Assembly: GCF_017356015.1 (NCBI RefSeq)
Contig: NZ_JAFIQV010000030.1
Span: 33,599-97,598 of the forward strand
Length of the DNA stretch: 64,000 bases
Origin: Azospirillum sp. SYSU D00513
Lineage (GTDB): Bacteria > Pseudomonadota > Alphaproteobacteria > Azospirillales > Azospirillaceae
Reading direction: 5' to 3'
In this document: one piece after another, positions 43,864 to 51,777 of the stretch
How the letters are laid out: each line of letters opens with the position of its first letter
Position numbering within the stretch: the stretch's first letter is position 1
The notes under the pieces: model-generated
What the model saw: the letters and a program-made list of their open reading frames with translations, nothing else
Told to the model about the DNA's origin: nothing
The model's database searches: none
Translations under genes and position numbers: made by a program

Positions 43864-44822
43864 TCTGCGTTCCCCCGCCGGCCGCGGGTCAGGAGGTCGA
43901 GCACGGCCATGCGGACGGCCACGCCCAGCTCGACCTGGTCGAGGATCATGGAGCGCTTGAGGTCGTCGGCGACCTCCGAATCGATCTCCACGCCGCGGTT
44001 CATCGGGCCGGGGTGCATGATCACCGCGTGCGGCTTCGCCACCTCCAGCTTCTCGTAATCCAGGCCGTAGAAGTAGAAATACTCGCGGGTGGAGGGGACG
44101 TACTGGCCGCTCATCCGCTCGTTCTGGAGGCGCAGCATCATCACCACGTCGGCGTCCTTCAGGCCGCTCTTCATGGTGTGGTGCACCTCGCAGCCCAGCC
44201 GGTCGATCTGCGACGGCAGCAGGGTCGGCGGCGCCACGACGCGCACATGGGCGCCCATGGCGTTCAGCAGGTGGATGTTGGAGCGGGCGACGCGGCTGTG
44301 CAGGATGTCGCCGCAGATCGCCACCACCAGCCCTTCCAGCCGGCCGAGCCGGCGGCGGATCGCCAGCGCGTCCAGCAGCGCCTGGGTCGGGTGCTCGTGG
44401 TTGCCGTCGCCGGCGTTGATGACCGAGCAGTTGACCTTGTCGGCCAGCAGCTTGACCGCGCCCGAGGCGTTGTGCCGCACCACCAGCGCGTCCAGATGCA
44501 TGGCGTTCAGCGTCATCGCCGTGTCGATCAGCGTCTCGCCCTTCTTCACCGAGCTGCCGTCGGCCGACATGTTGATCACGTCGGCCCCGAGCCGGATGCC
44601 CGCCAGCTCGAAGCTGGTGCGGGTGCGGGTCGAGTTCTCGAAGAACAGGTTGACCTGCGTCAGGCCGCTGAGGATGGCCGTCTTCTTGTTGGGCTTCTTG
44701 TTCTGCTCGACATAGCCGTCGGCGACGTCGAGGATCAGCGAAATCTGCTCCGCCGTCAGCCCCTCGATGCCGAGAAGGTGACGGTGCGGGAAGGTCGCCG
44801 TGGCGTGGGTAGGTGCGGTCAT
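43860..44822 (-). CDS. pyrB: Aspartate carbamoyltransferase catalytic chain
   Basis: The 320-aa enzyme has the carbamoyl-phosphate loop FFENSTRTRTSFELA, DALVVRHNASGAV, NAGDGNHEHPTQALLD and HPGPMNRGVE. It makes carbamoyl-aspartate in pyrimidine synthesis. It overlaps the dihydroorotase-like gene by four bases, and the two probably form a complex. No pyrI is present. Confidence 0.97.
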   Translation of the reverse strand: MTAPTHATATFPHRHLLGIEGLTAEQISLILDVADGYVEQNKKPNKKTAILSGLTQVNLFFENSTRTRTSFELAGIRLGADVINMSADGSSVKKGETLIDTAMTLNAMHLDALVVRHNASGAVKLLADKVNCSVINAGDGNHEHPTQALLDALAIRRRLGRLEGLVVAICGDILHSRVARSNIHLLNAMGAHVRVVAPPTLLPSQIDRLGCEVHHTMKSGLKDADVVMMLRLQNERMSGQYVPSTREYFYFYGLDYEKLEVAKPHAVIMHPGPMNRGVEIDSEVADDLKRSMILDQVELGVAVRMAVLDLLTRGRRGNAE

Positions 44823-44830
44823 GAGCCGCG

Positions 44831-44859
44831 ACTATAGGTGCGCCGGGCCCCGCCCGCAA
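44831..44859 (-). promoter_or_regulatory. pyrB promoter with almost no leader
   Basis: On the minus strand TTGCGG (44859-44854), a 17-base spacer and TATAGT (44836-44831) precede the pyrB ATG by only 8 bases, so the transcript would be leaderless or nearly so. Confidence 0.6.
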
Positions 44860-44914
44860 GCGCGCGTGAACCAAGCGGCGGCGATCGGCCAAGCCCCTGA
44901 TTCCGTAACGAAAA

Positions 44915-45445
44915 CTACATGTAGGCGATGAGGCGCCCGGCGGCGAGTGCGGCGACCCAGAGGAGGAGCGACGCGATCCCGGCCAGACGGGCGGCCGGGG
45001 GCGGGGAAGGGTCGGTTCCCCAGCAGGATATTCGCCGCCCGGCCCCGCCGTGGAAGGCCAGTATGTTCAGCAGCGCCAGCGCGACCAGCGCGAGCTTCGC
45101 CAGGAAGGCCGGGTTGCGGACATAGGCCGTCGCCTCCACCGTGAAGAGGGCGAGCCCGGACATCACGGCCAGGACGAAGCCGGCCACCGACAGCGGCAGC
45201 AGGAGCCGCGCCAGCCCGTCGGCGGGCAGGCCCCGGCCGCGCCAGCCCGCCAGCCGCAGGTCGAAGCCGATCACCGCCCCGACCAGCAGGACGAAGCCCA
45301 GTATGTGAAGGATCTCCACCGCCGGGTAGAGCCAGAGCGATTCGCGCATCGCCACGCCCAGCGGCGAGCCCTGCAGCCAGGCCAGCCAGCCGGACCCCGC
45401 GTCGCCGGTCGCGGGCATCATGCCCGGGCCATGGCCGTGCTCCAT
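44915..45445 (-). CDS. Four-helix membrane protein of unknown function
   Basis: The 176-aa protein has four hydrophobic segments (HILGFVLLVGAVIGF, LLLPLSVAGFVLAVMSGLAL and two later) and a His-rich N-terminus (MEHGHGPG). It resembles DUF6644/DUF2214-type small membrane proteins, which can carry heme-like His residues. It probably shares a transcript with the DUF6152-like gene at 45489. Confidence 0.75.
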   Translation of the reverse strand: MEHGHGPGMMPATGDAGSGWLAWLQGSPLGVAMRESLWLYPAVEILHILGFVLLVGAVIGFDLRLAGWRGRGLPADGLARLLLPLSVAGFVLAVMSGLALFTVEATAYVRNPAFLAKLALVALALLNILAFHGGAGRRISCWGTDPSPPPAARLAGIASLLLWVAALAAGRLIAYM

Positions 45446-45488
45446 CGGTCTTGCCTCCGGTCAGCCTTGCCCTATCAGCCTTGCCCTT

Positions 45489-45866
45489 TCAGCGCAGCTC
45501 GACGGGTTTCCCGTCCAGGCTGATCCGCTCGGCGCGCAGTTCGGACCCGTCGGACCGGCTGGCGTAGCCCTCGACCGTGACGGTCTGGCCCGTCTTCAGC
45601 GTGCCTTCCGGCAAGCCGCGCGCGCTCATGCGGAAGGGCGGGGCGAGCACCACGTGCCAGCTCTTCTCGCCGGCCTTCAGCGTGATCATCGCGTGCGGGT
45701 TGCCGAAGGCGACCTCCTGCACGGTGCCGGTCAGCGTTTCGAGCTTGGTGTCGTAGCCGCTCCAGCCGTGGTGCGCCGAGGCGGCGGGGGCGAAGGGCAG
45801 GGACGAGGCGGCCAGGAACGAAAGGGCCAGCGCCGAGGCGGCGAGCGGAACGCGGACGGCGGTCAT
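45489..45866 (-). CDS. DUF6152-type periplasmic protein
   Basis: The 125-aa precursor has a signal peptide (LALSFLAASSLPFAPAASA) followed by HHGWSGYDTKLETLTGTV, the N-terminal pattern of DUF6152 proteins. Its OB-like beta region includes GNPHAMITLK and the SLDGKPVELR end. The ATG at 45866 is chosen because AGGAG lies 7 bases upstream; the ATG at 45872 is too close. DUF6152 and the membrane partner downstream often co-occur; function is unknown. Confidence 0.8.
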   Translation of the reverse strand: MTAVRVPLAASALALSFLAASSLPFAPAASAHHGWSGYDTKLETLTGTVQEVAFGNPHAMITLKAGEKSWHVVLAPPFRMSARGLPEGTLKTGQTVTVEGYASRSDGSELRAERISLDGKPVELR

Positions 45867-45946
45867 GGGCATTCTCCTGCGTGGCGGGACCTTTGCGGGA
45901 ACCGGTCCCATGATACGGGCCTTCGCGGCGAAAAGAGGGCGGAACG

Positions 45947-46837
45947 TCAGGCCGTGGCCCCGGCCTCCTCCAACAGCCAGTCGCGGAAAACCTTCACCTT
46001 CGGGCGGCTGAAGTAATGCGGCGGGGCCACGAGATAGTAGGCGTAGCTGCCCTTCATCGGCACGTCAAAAAGCCGCACCAGCCGTCCCGAGGCGATGTCC
46101 TCCGCCGCGAGCGCGCCACGGGCGAGCGCGACTCCGTGCCCGTCCGCCGCCATCTGGAGCGTCAGGGCGGAATCGGTGAAGCGCGGCCCCCGGTTCACGT
46201 CCACGCCCGCGGCACCGGCCGCCGCCACCCAGCTCTTCCAGCCGATCAGGTAGTCGTCGTGCAGGAGCGTGTGGTGGCACAGGTCCTCCGGCCGTTCGAG
46301 CGGCTTGCCGCCCTTCAGCAGCCGGGGGCTGCAGACGGGGAAGATCTCCTCGGTCAGCAGCGGCTCGACCCGCAGCTCCGGCCAGTCGCCGGAGCCGAAG
46401 CGGATCGCGACGTCCACGTCCTGCTGGGCGAAGTCCACGAGCTGCGCGCTGGTGTGGAGCCGCACGTCCAGCTCCGGATGGCGCGCCTGGAAACGGCCGA
46501 GCCGCATCACCAGCCACTTCGCGGCGAAGCTCGGCATGGTCGAGATCGTCAGCGCACCGGATGAATCCTGCTGGACCAGCCGCTCCGTCGCCTGGGCCAG
46601 CGTGTCGAGCGCGTCGCGCACCGGTGGCATGTAGGACTGCCCGGCCTCGGTCAGGATCAGCGCCCGGTTCAGGCGGCGGAACAGCGGCATGCCCAGCCAT
46701 TCCTCCAGCCCCTTGATCTGGTGGCTGATCGCCGCCTGGGTCACGTGCAGCTCGTCCGCCGCCTTCGTGAAGGAGAGGTGCCGGCCGGCGGCCTCGAAGG
46801 CGCGCAGGGCGTTGAGCGGGGGAAGGCGGCGGGCCAT
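45947..46837 (-). CDS. LysR-family regulator, GcvA type
   Basis: The 296-aa protein begins RRLPPLNALRAFEAAGRHLS with the LysR helix-turn-helix (ELHVTQAAISHQIKGLEEWL), characteristic of the GcvA/AmpR-like subgroup. A periplasmic-binding-like effector domain follows. It is divergent from a DUF1127 gene, and a CTAAT-type dyad lies between them. The effector is unknown. Confidence 0.93.
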   Translation of the reverse strand: MARRLPPLNALRAFEAAGRHLSFTKAADELHVTQAAISHQIKGLEEWLGMPLFRRLNRALILTEAGQSYMPPVRDALDTLAQATERLVQQDSSGALTISTMPSFAAKWLVMRLGRFQARHPELDVRLHTSAQLVDFAQQDVDVAIRFGSGDWPELRVEPLLTEEIFPVCSPRLLKGGKPLERPEDLCHHTLLHDDYLIGWKSWVAAAGAAGVDVNRGPRFTDSALTLQMAADGHGVALARGALAAEDIASGRLVRLFDVPMKGSYAYYLVAPPHYFSRPKVKVFRDWLLEEAGATA

Positions 46838-46879
46838 GGATCGGGCTTTCGGAACGGACCGTTCGGACCGGCCTCTCGG

Positions 46880-46894
46880 ATTAGCTTTCCTAAT
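46880..46894. promoter_or_regulatory. LysR/GcvA-type operator
   Basis: ATTAG-N5-CTAAT is a perfect dyad with the T-N11-A pattern of LysR proteins and matches the CTAAT core recalled for GcvA. It lies 43 bases upstream of the regulator start, in the divergent gap to the DUF1127 gene. Confidence 0.65.
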
Positions 46895-47028
46895 GACTTT
46901 ATGAGAAAGCGTCGTTTGCGCGCAAGATCCGGGTCGCCCAATCTCCCTTTCAGAACAAAGCTTGTGGCGCCGGGCAGGACGCGCCGGCGGCGCGGCAGAC
47001 CCCGCAAATTCGGATGAGGAGAAGGATC

Positions 47029-47313
47029 ATGAGCCAGGGCATCCAGTCTTTCGCATCGCGTGCCGCAGCCGCAGGCACTCCCGCCCGCCCGAAGACGGGT
47101 GCCGGCTCGGGAACCGGGCGGGGGACCGGCCGGGGGATCGGCCGGGGGATCGGGGGAGCGCTGACCGCGTTGTTCGACACGCTGGCCCTGTGGGCCGAGC
47201 GGCGGCGGCAGCGCCGCGACCTGGAGGCGCTGCCCGACCACCTGCTGTCCGACATCGGCGTGTCGCGCAGCGACGCGGCCAACGAGGCGGACAAGCCCTT
47301 CTGGAGGGGATGA
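47029..47313 (+). CDS. DUF1127 small protein
   Basis: The 94-aa protein has a Gly/Arg/Thr-rich low-complexity region (GTGRGTGRGIGRGIGG) and a C-terminal DUF1127 motif (RRQRRDLEALPDHLLSDIGV). DUF1127 proteins in Rhizobiales are linked to RNA binding and phosphate or stress responses. GAGGAGAAGG precedes the ATG. Control by the divergent LysR protein is likely. It is one base from the GFA gene. Confidence 0.85.
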   Translation: MSQGIQSFASRAAAAGTPARPKTGAGSGTGRGTGRGIGRGIGGALTALFDTLALWAERRRQRRDLEALPDHLLSDIGVSRSDAANEADKPFWRG

Positions 47314-47314
47314 C

Positions 47315-47752
47315 ATGACGGACCATGGAGCGGACGGCGAGCGGACGGTCTGGACCGGCGGCTGTGCTTGCGGCGGCGTGCGGTACGAGGCGGGGGTGAA
47401 GCCCTCGCCGGTGACCTTCTGCCATTGCGGCCAGTGCCGCCGCCAGCACGGCCATGTCGGCGCCTATTCACGCATGCCGCGCGAGCATCTGCGGATCACC
47501 GCGGAGGAGTCGCTGGTCTGGTACCGGTCGTCGGACAGCGCGCGGCGCGGCTTCTGCGGCCGTTGCGGCTCCGCCCTGTTCTGGGACGGTGCCGGGCTGC
47601 CCTACATGGACGTCACGCCCGGAAGCCTGGACGAGCCGACCGGGCTGCACGCCGACCGGCACATCTGGGTCGATAGCAAGGGCGACTATTACGAGATCGG
47701 GGAGGACGGGCTGGAACGCCGGACCTCGGCCGAGGATCAGGCGGCCGGCTGA
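47315..47752 (+). CDS. GFA/CENP-V domain zinc protein
   Basis: The 145-aa protein has the three Cys clusters of the GFA fold: GGCACGGVRYE, CHCGQCRRQHG and FCGRCGSALFW. The family was named for a proposed glutathione-formaldehyde activation that is now doubted, so the name alone should not link it to the C1 cluster. It follows the DUF1127 gene directly. Confidence 0.92.
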   Translation: MTDHGADGERTVWTGGCACGGVRYEAGVKPSPVTFCHCGQCRRQHGHVGAYSRMPREHLRITAEESLVWYRSSDSARRGFCGRCGSALFWDGAGLPYMDVTPGSLDEPTGLHADRHIWVDSKGDYYEIGEDGLERRTSAEDQAAG

Positions 47753-47767
47753 GCCGGCTCCGGCCTC

Positions 47768-48244
47768 TCAGCCATCATGCAGGGCAAGCGCGCTCAGCCA
47801 TTCGCGCAGGGCCGGGGCCTCGCTCTCCGGCGGGCTGAGGCGCGGCGGCTCCACCCCGTGCAGGACCCAGTCGTAGATGTGGCGGGGCCGTCCCGTGTCG
47901 CCCTCCTCGGTGACGACGATGCGGTGCTGCTTCGCCAGGCCGGCGGCGTGGATCGCCTCCGAGAAGACGGCAACGGCCCGCCAGTCCGACAGGAGCGAGG
48001 CGGTCCGTCCCGTCCCGAACTGCCGCGCCAGATGCATGTAGCGCATCAGCAGCCATTGCGGCGCCGTGCCGATCTCCGCCTTGCGGAGGTCCGACACCGC
48101 ACCCCAGCCCTGCCCGTTGCTGCGCAGCAGCGCGCAGGCCCGCTCGAAGCTGTTCGTGAAGGCGCCGATCTCCTCCCGGTTCAGCGGGCGCTGGACCGCG
48201 AGGTACAGGCCCCAGGGGCGCGTGCCGATCGCAAAGGCTTCCAT
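47768..48244 (-). CDS. Hypothetical protein, about 158 aa
   Basis: The mixed alpha/beta product begins MEAFAIGTRPWGLYLAVQRP and contains EEIGAFTNSFERACALLRSN and AVAVFSEAIHAAGLAKQHRI. Spacing of strands and helices is reminiscent of STAS/SpoIIAA-like folds, but I cannot confirm it. The frame is open far upstream; the ATG at 48244 is the first sensible start. Confidence 0.65.
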   Translation of the reverse strand: MEAFAIGTRPWGLYLAVQRPLNREEIGAFTNSFERACALLRSNGQGWGAVSDLRKAEIGTAPQWLLMRYMHLARQFGTGRTASLLSDWRAVAVFSEAIHAAGLAKQHRIVVTEEGDTGRPRHIYDWVLHGVEPPRLSPPESEAPALREWLSALALHDG

Positions 48245-48411
48245 TCCGGGACGACCAGGAAAATTTCGACGGAGGATTTCGGGAAGAAGGAATTTGGTGC
48301 GAGCGGAGGGACGGTTAACAAAGTGCGAAGAGTGCTTTGAGCAATCGACAATCGCAAGAGTTGGATTCGCGGCGCGACAGAAATGTTCCGGGAGAGGGGG
48401 CCTTCCCCCGG

Positions 48412-49323
48412 TCAGAACAGGACCAGCAGCAGCGGCAGGGTCAGGGCGGCCAGCATCGTCTGCACGGTGATGATCCCGGCGATCAGTCCGGTGTCGCCCC
48501 CCATCTGCCGGGCGAGCGCGTAGGCGCTGGCCGAGCAGGGCAGGGCGTTGAACAGCACCGCGATGGTCACCATCAGCGCGTCGATCCCCAGCGCCATGCC
48601 GGCAAGTCCGGTCGCGACGGGGACGAGCAGCAGCTTCGCGGATGCCGCCAGCGCGACGCCCGCCCCGGCCGCGCGGGCAGCACCGAAATCGAGGCCCGCC
48701 CCGACCGACAGAAGCCCGACCGGCAGTGCGGCGCGGGCCAGAAGCTCGACGACGCTGCCCAGCACCGGCGGACGGCCGATGCCCGTCAGGTTGAGGAGGG
48801 CGCCGATCGCCACGGCGACGATGATCGGGTTGCGGACCAGCCCGTTCAGCACAGCCCGCACGCCGGTCCCGCGGGAATCGCGCCCGAAGCGCGTCATCAC
48901 CACGACGCACAGCACGTTGACGAGCGGCACCACCACCGCGATGCCCACGGCGGTGAGGCCGAGCCCGGCCGAGCCGTAGAGCGTCTTGGACGCGGCGAGG
49001 CCGACATAGGTGTTGGGCCGCACCGACCCCTGGAAGACCGAGGAGAAGGCCGGGCCATCCATCCGCATGAGCGGACGTGCCGCCAGCACCAGCGCCGCCG
49101 AGGCCAGGACGCCCGTCACCATGGCGGCGGCCATGCCCGCCACCTCCGCGCCGATGTCCGCGCGCGCCAACTCGTCCACGATCAGGCAGGGGAAGAAGAG
49201 AAAATAGGTCAGCCGGTCGGCGGAGGGCCAGAAACTCTCGGGCAGCATCCGTCGGCGGCGCAGGAGCTGCCCGAACAAGATCAGCAGGAAGATGGGCGCG
49301 AGCGCGCCGAACACGTCGGACAT
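48412..49323 (-). CDS. AEC-family (auxin efflux carrier-like) transporter
   Basis: The 303-aa membrane protein has ten hydrophobic segments, the early FLLILFGQLLRRRRMLP, the mid-protein GLVRNPIIVAVAIGALLNLTG and late FNALPCSASAYALARQMGG, which are typical of the AEC family of organic-acid exporters. The substrate is unknown. The ATG at 49323 starts the first helix. Confidence 0.88.
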   Translation of the reverse strand: MSDVFGALAPIFLLILFGQLLRRRRMLPESFWPSADRLTYFLFFPCLIVDELARADIGAEVAGMAAAMVTGVLASAALVLAARPLMRMDGPAFSSVFQGSVRPNTYVGLAASKTLYGSAGLGLTAVGIAVVVPLVNVLCVVVMTRFGRDSRGTGVRAVLNGLVRNPIIVAVAIGALLNLTGIGRPPVLGSVVELLARAALPVGLLSVGAGLDFGAARAAGAGVALAASAKLLLVPVATGLAGMALGIDALMVTIAVLFNALPCSASAYALARQMGGDTGLIAGIITVQTMLAALTLPLLLVLF

Positions 49324-49425
49324 GGGTGGCGGTACTCGGGAGGACGGGAGCATGGCGCGGAGGGCCGGGGTTCCGGCCTAACCCTCCGCGCCATGCTTGT
49401 CCAGTGCCTGCCTTCCGGGTTGCCT

Positions 49426-50529
49426 TCAGACCCGCAGGCGGAAGCCCAACTGGCCGTTCACGAAATCGACCGCGTAGTCGTAGATCGCCAGCGGGTGGAC
49501 GCCGGTGTTGAGGAAGCTGCCTCCCTGGGGGCCGGGGCCGCCGGGCAGGACCGTGGAGGGGGAGGCCGGCTGATCCAGGTCCGTGTTGGTGTTGGCGTGC
49601 GCGTCGGCGCTCGGGTTCGCGTTTACGAAGCCGTAATCGACCACCAGCGCGCCGGCCGCATCCCGGGCCTGGATGCCCACGGCCTTGCCGGCCCAGTCGA
49701 TGTGAAGATGCGCCGGGCTGGTTCCGGCTGCGGGAGGCGACGGCTCGTACACCGCGAGGAACATGTTCTCGATCCCGGCATCCATCAGCATCTGCGCCTT
49801 GGTCTGGACGGCACCGCCGTCGGGAGACGTCACCCGCACGTCCACCCACGGAAGCTGGTAGCCGCTCGGGCTCGTGGGATCGGCCGTCAGCGGCATGAAC
49901 CGGAAGCCGGCGAGCGTGTCCGCCGTCTGTCCGAGCGTCACCTTGCCCCGGCCGTAGGCCGACAGGCTGTAGCCGGCCTGGAAGGGGGCGCCCGGTTCGC
50001 GGCTCATGCCCACGACGTTCATGAACGGGTTGTCCAGCGCCGTGTTCGTCGAAACGCCGGGCAGCGGCTGTCCGTTCGGATCATCCATATAGGACTGCGC
50101 CTGCAAGCCGAAGCCGACGCCCATCATGTAGGGAGCGGCGCTCCCATCATGGGCCAGCGCCCGGACCGTGCCGATCTCGATGGGCGTCTCACCCTCGGGC
50201 ACGTCGGTCAGGGTCAGGCCGGTGACCTCGACGATGGTGCCGCTGACGGTCACGGTGCTGGGCTTGTAGGTGAGCGTCATGCGCTGGCCGGTGGACTTGA
50301 CCCAGGGCAGGAACGCGCCGCTCTGGTCCTGCAGCATCGTCGCCGGAAGGACGAAACCGACGGAGCCCGTGTCGATGTTCACCGTCGTGGTCGCCCCGCC
50401 GGGCAGACACAAGGTGGTGAAGAACGGCCCGACGAGCCCGTCCTGTGCGGAACGAACTTTCGGGAGGATCGTCGCCGTCTGACTGCCGTACTGATAAGCC
50501 ACAGGATTTACTCCGTTTGGGGTAGGCAC
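49426..50529 (-). CDS. Pepsin-like aspartic protease fold protein
   Basis: The 367-aa protein has D53 in TVNIDTGSVGFVLPA, matching the first pepsin active-site motif, and D250 in MLMDAGIENMFLAV at the expected second-lobe position. The spacing of 197 residues is close to pepsin (183). Between them, MTLTYKPSTVTVSGTIVEV resembles the flap strand with its Tyr. The end, AIYDYAVDFVNGQLGFRL, matches the pepsin C-terminal strand. The second motif is DAG rather than DTG/DSG, so activity is uncertain. It may be related to DUF3443. It starts with GTG, has no signal peptide and stands alone. Confidence 0.7.
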   Translation of the reverse strand: MPTPNGVNPVAYQYGSQTATILPKVRSAQDGLVGPFFTTLCLPGGATTTVNIDTGSVGFVLPATMLQDQSGAFLPWVKSTGQRMTLTYKPSTVTVSGTIVEVTGLTLTDVPEGETPIEIGTVRALAHDGSAAPYMMGVGFGLQAQSYMDDPNGQPLPGVSTNTALDNPFMNVVGMSREPGAPFQAGYSLSAYGRGKVTLGQTADTLAGFRFMPLTADPTSPSGYQLPWVDVRVTSPDGGAVQTKAQMLMDAGIENMFLAVYEPSPPAAGTSPAHLHIDWAGKAVGIQARDAAGALVVDYGFVNANPSADAHANTNTDLDQPASPSTVLPGGPGPQGGSFLNTGVHPLAIYDYAVDFVNGQLGFRLRV

Positions 50530-50697
50530 TCCCGAACGCTATGCCCGCGCGGGCAGCCTCTCAACCAGAATCCTTTGAAAGTTGTGTGATATCGGCAAAG
50601 GACGGAGCGGACGCCAAGCGCCGCATTCCAACGTATGACTTGATGGCCGGAAATAAGGCCCGGCTGTCTTCACGACGGTGTTGCTGCCGAAGGAAAG

Positions 50698-50723
50698 AAA
50701 AAGCCGCGCCATAGGGGCGCGGC
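50698..50723 (-). terminator. Rho-independent terminator of ruvX
   Basis: An 8-bp perfect stem (GCCGCGCC / GGCGCGGC) followed on the minus strand by TTTTTC lies 54 bases past the ruvX stop. Confidence 0.85.
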
Positions 50724-50776
50724 GACTTCATGCCTAAGGGTTTTTCCGGTGCCGTTTGTGGACGGTCAGGATCGCC

Positions 50777-51313
50777 TCAATCCCGCCCGTCGTCCCAGTC
50801 ATCACTCTGCTCCGCCTCTTCGGCGGCGATGCGCCGCTGGTGGGCCAGCGCGTCGAGGGCGCCCTGCAGGATGTAGGCGGCGGCCATCTTGTCCACGACC
50901 TCGTCCCGGCGCTTGCGGGTCATGTCGGCCTCGCCGATCATGAAACGCTCGACCGCCGAGGTGGACAGACGTTCGTCCCAGAAGGCGATCTGCGCCTCCC
51001 AGCCCAGCAGGTCCGCGCGCTCCAGCAGGTTCTTGGCGAAGGCGCGCGTGGATTCGGCGCGCGGTCCCTCCGACCCGTCCATGTTCAGCGGCAGCCCGAT
51101 GACCAGCCCGCCGACGTCGTAGTCGCGGATTGTCTTGCCCAATTCCTTGGCGTCCTGGGTGAACTTGGTCCGGCGCAGGGTGCCGATGGGCGAGGCGACG
51201 ACGAGGCCGGGGTCGGCGATCGCCATCCCGACGGTCGAGGTGCCGACGTCGAGCCCGAGGAGGCGCTTGTTCCGGCCGAGCGAGGCCGCGAGTTCGGGGA
51301 GGGTGTGGATCAT
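50777..51313 (-). CDS. ruvX: Putative pre-16S rRNA nuclease / Holliday junction resolvase-like YqgF
   Basis: The 178-aa RNase H-fold protein has LLGLDVGTSTVGMAIADPG, GLVIGLPLNMDGSEGPRAE and FWDERLSTSAVER. YqgF trims the 5' end of 16S rRNA in E. coli. It is divergent from gatC. The ATG at 51313 is the family start. Confidence 0.94.
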   Translation of the reverse strand: MIHTLPELAASLGRNKRLLGLDVGTSTVGMAIADPGLVVASPIGTLRRTKFTQDAKELGKTIRDYDVGGLVIGLPLNMDGSEGPRAESTRAFAKNLLERADLLGWEAQIAFWDERLSTSAVERFMIGEADMTRKRRDEVVDKMAAAYILQGALDALAHQRRIAAEEAEQSDDWDDGRD

Positions 51314-51400
51314 GACGAGGGACCATAGGTGGGGCGGGGCTGGACGGCAAGTGCCCCCACACTCCCCCGAAAAGTCAAGAAGCCTTAAAGTCAAGGAGCG

Positions 51401-51429
51401 TTGCGGTGCCGGGCCTCGGGTGCTAGCTT
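51401..51429 (+). promoter_or_regulatory. Candidate gatCAB promoter
   Basis: TTGCGG (51401-51406), a 17-base spacer and TAGCTT (51424-51429) lie 60 bases before gatC. Just upstream, AAAGTCAAGAAGC and AAAGTCAAGGAGC form an imperfect tandem repeat (51371-51400). Confidence 0.5.
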
Positions 51430-51489
51430 CCCCACCGATTTTTCCCGGACGTCCCGTTCTTCATAAGAACCTGGAAGAGAGTAGAAGGC

Positions 51490-51777
51490 ATGTCGCTCGA
51501 CAAGGCCACCGTGGCCAAGATCGCGCATCTGGCCCGCATCAAGGTGCCGGACGATGAACTGGAGGATCTGGCGGGCGATCTCAGCCGGATCCTGTCCTTC
51601 GTCGAACAGCTCAACGAGGTGGACACGAAGGACGTGGCCCCGATGACCAGCGTCGCCGCGCAGAAGCTGCGCCGCCGCAAGGACGAGGTCACCGACGGCG
51701 GCTACCGCGATGCCGTCCTTTCCAACGGCCCGGAAACGGCCGAGGGCTTCTACGTCGTTCCGAAGGTGGTCGAGTGA
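51490..51777 (+). CDS. gatC: Glu-tRNA(Gln)/Asp-tRNA(Asn) amidotransferase subunit C
   Basis: The 95-aa protein has the GatC pattern: KIAHLARIKVPDDELEDLAG at the start and the DVAPMTSV loop. It stabilises GatA-GatB. Its stop overlaps the gatA start. Confidence 0.96.
   Translation: MSLDKATVAKIAHLARIKVPDDELEDLAGDLSRILSFVEQLNEVDTKDVAPMTSVAAQKLRRRKDEVTDGGYRDAVLSNGPETAEGFYVVPKVVE

Noticed and set aside
47029..47180. The GGGGGATCGG/GGGACCGG short repeats in the DUF1127 gene as a possible CRISPR or regulatory repeat
   Set aside because: They encode the in-frame Gly-Arg-Thr repeat of the protein; no spacers or even period are present.
47315..47752. The GFA-domain protein as part of the formaldehyde/C1 system
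   Set aside because: It is 20 kb from the Fae/H4MPT-like genes, linked to a DUF1127 gene, and the formaldehyde role of this family is doubtful.
47768..49849. A 693-codon minus-strand frame spanning three genes
   Set aside because: Only its last 158 codons (from ATG 48244) look like a real protein; the rest is a frame-shifted shadow of the AEC transporter and the pepsin-like gene.
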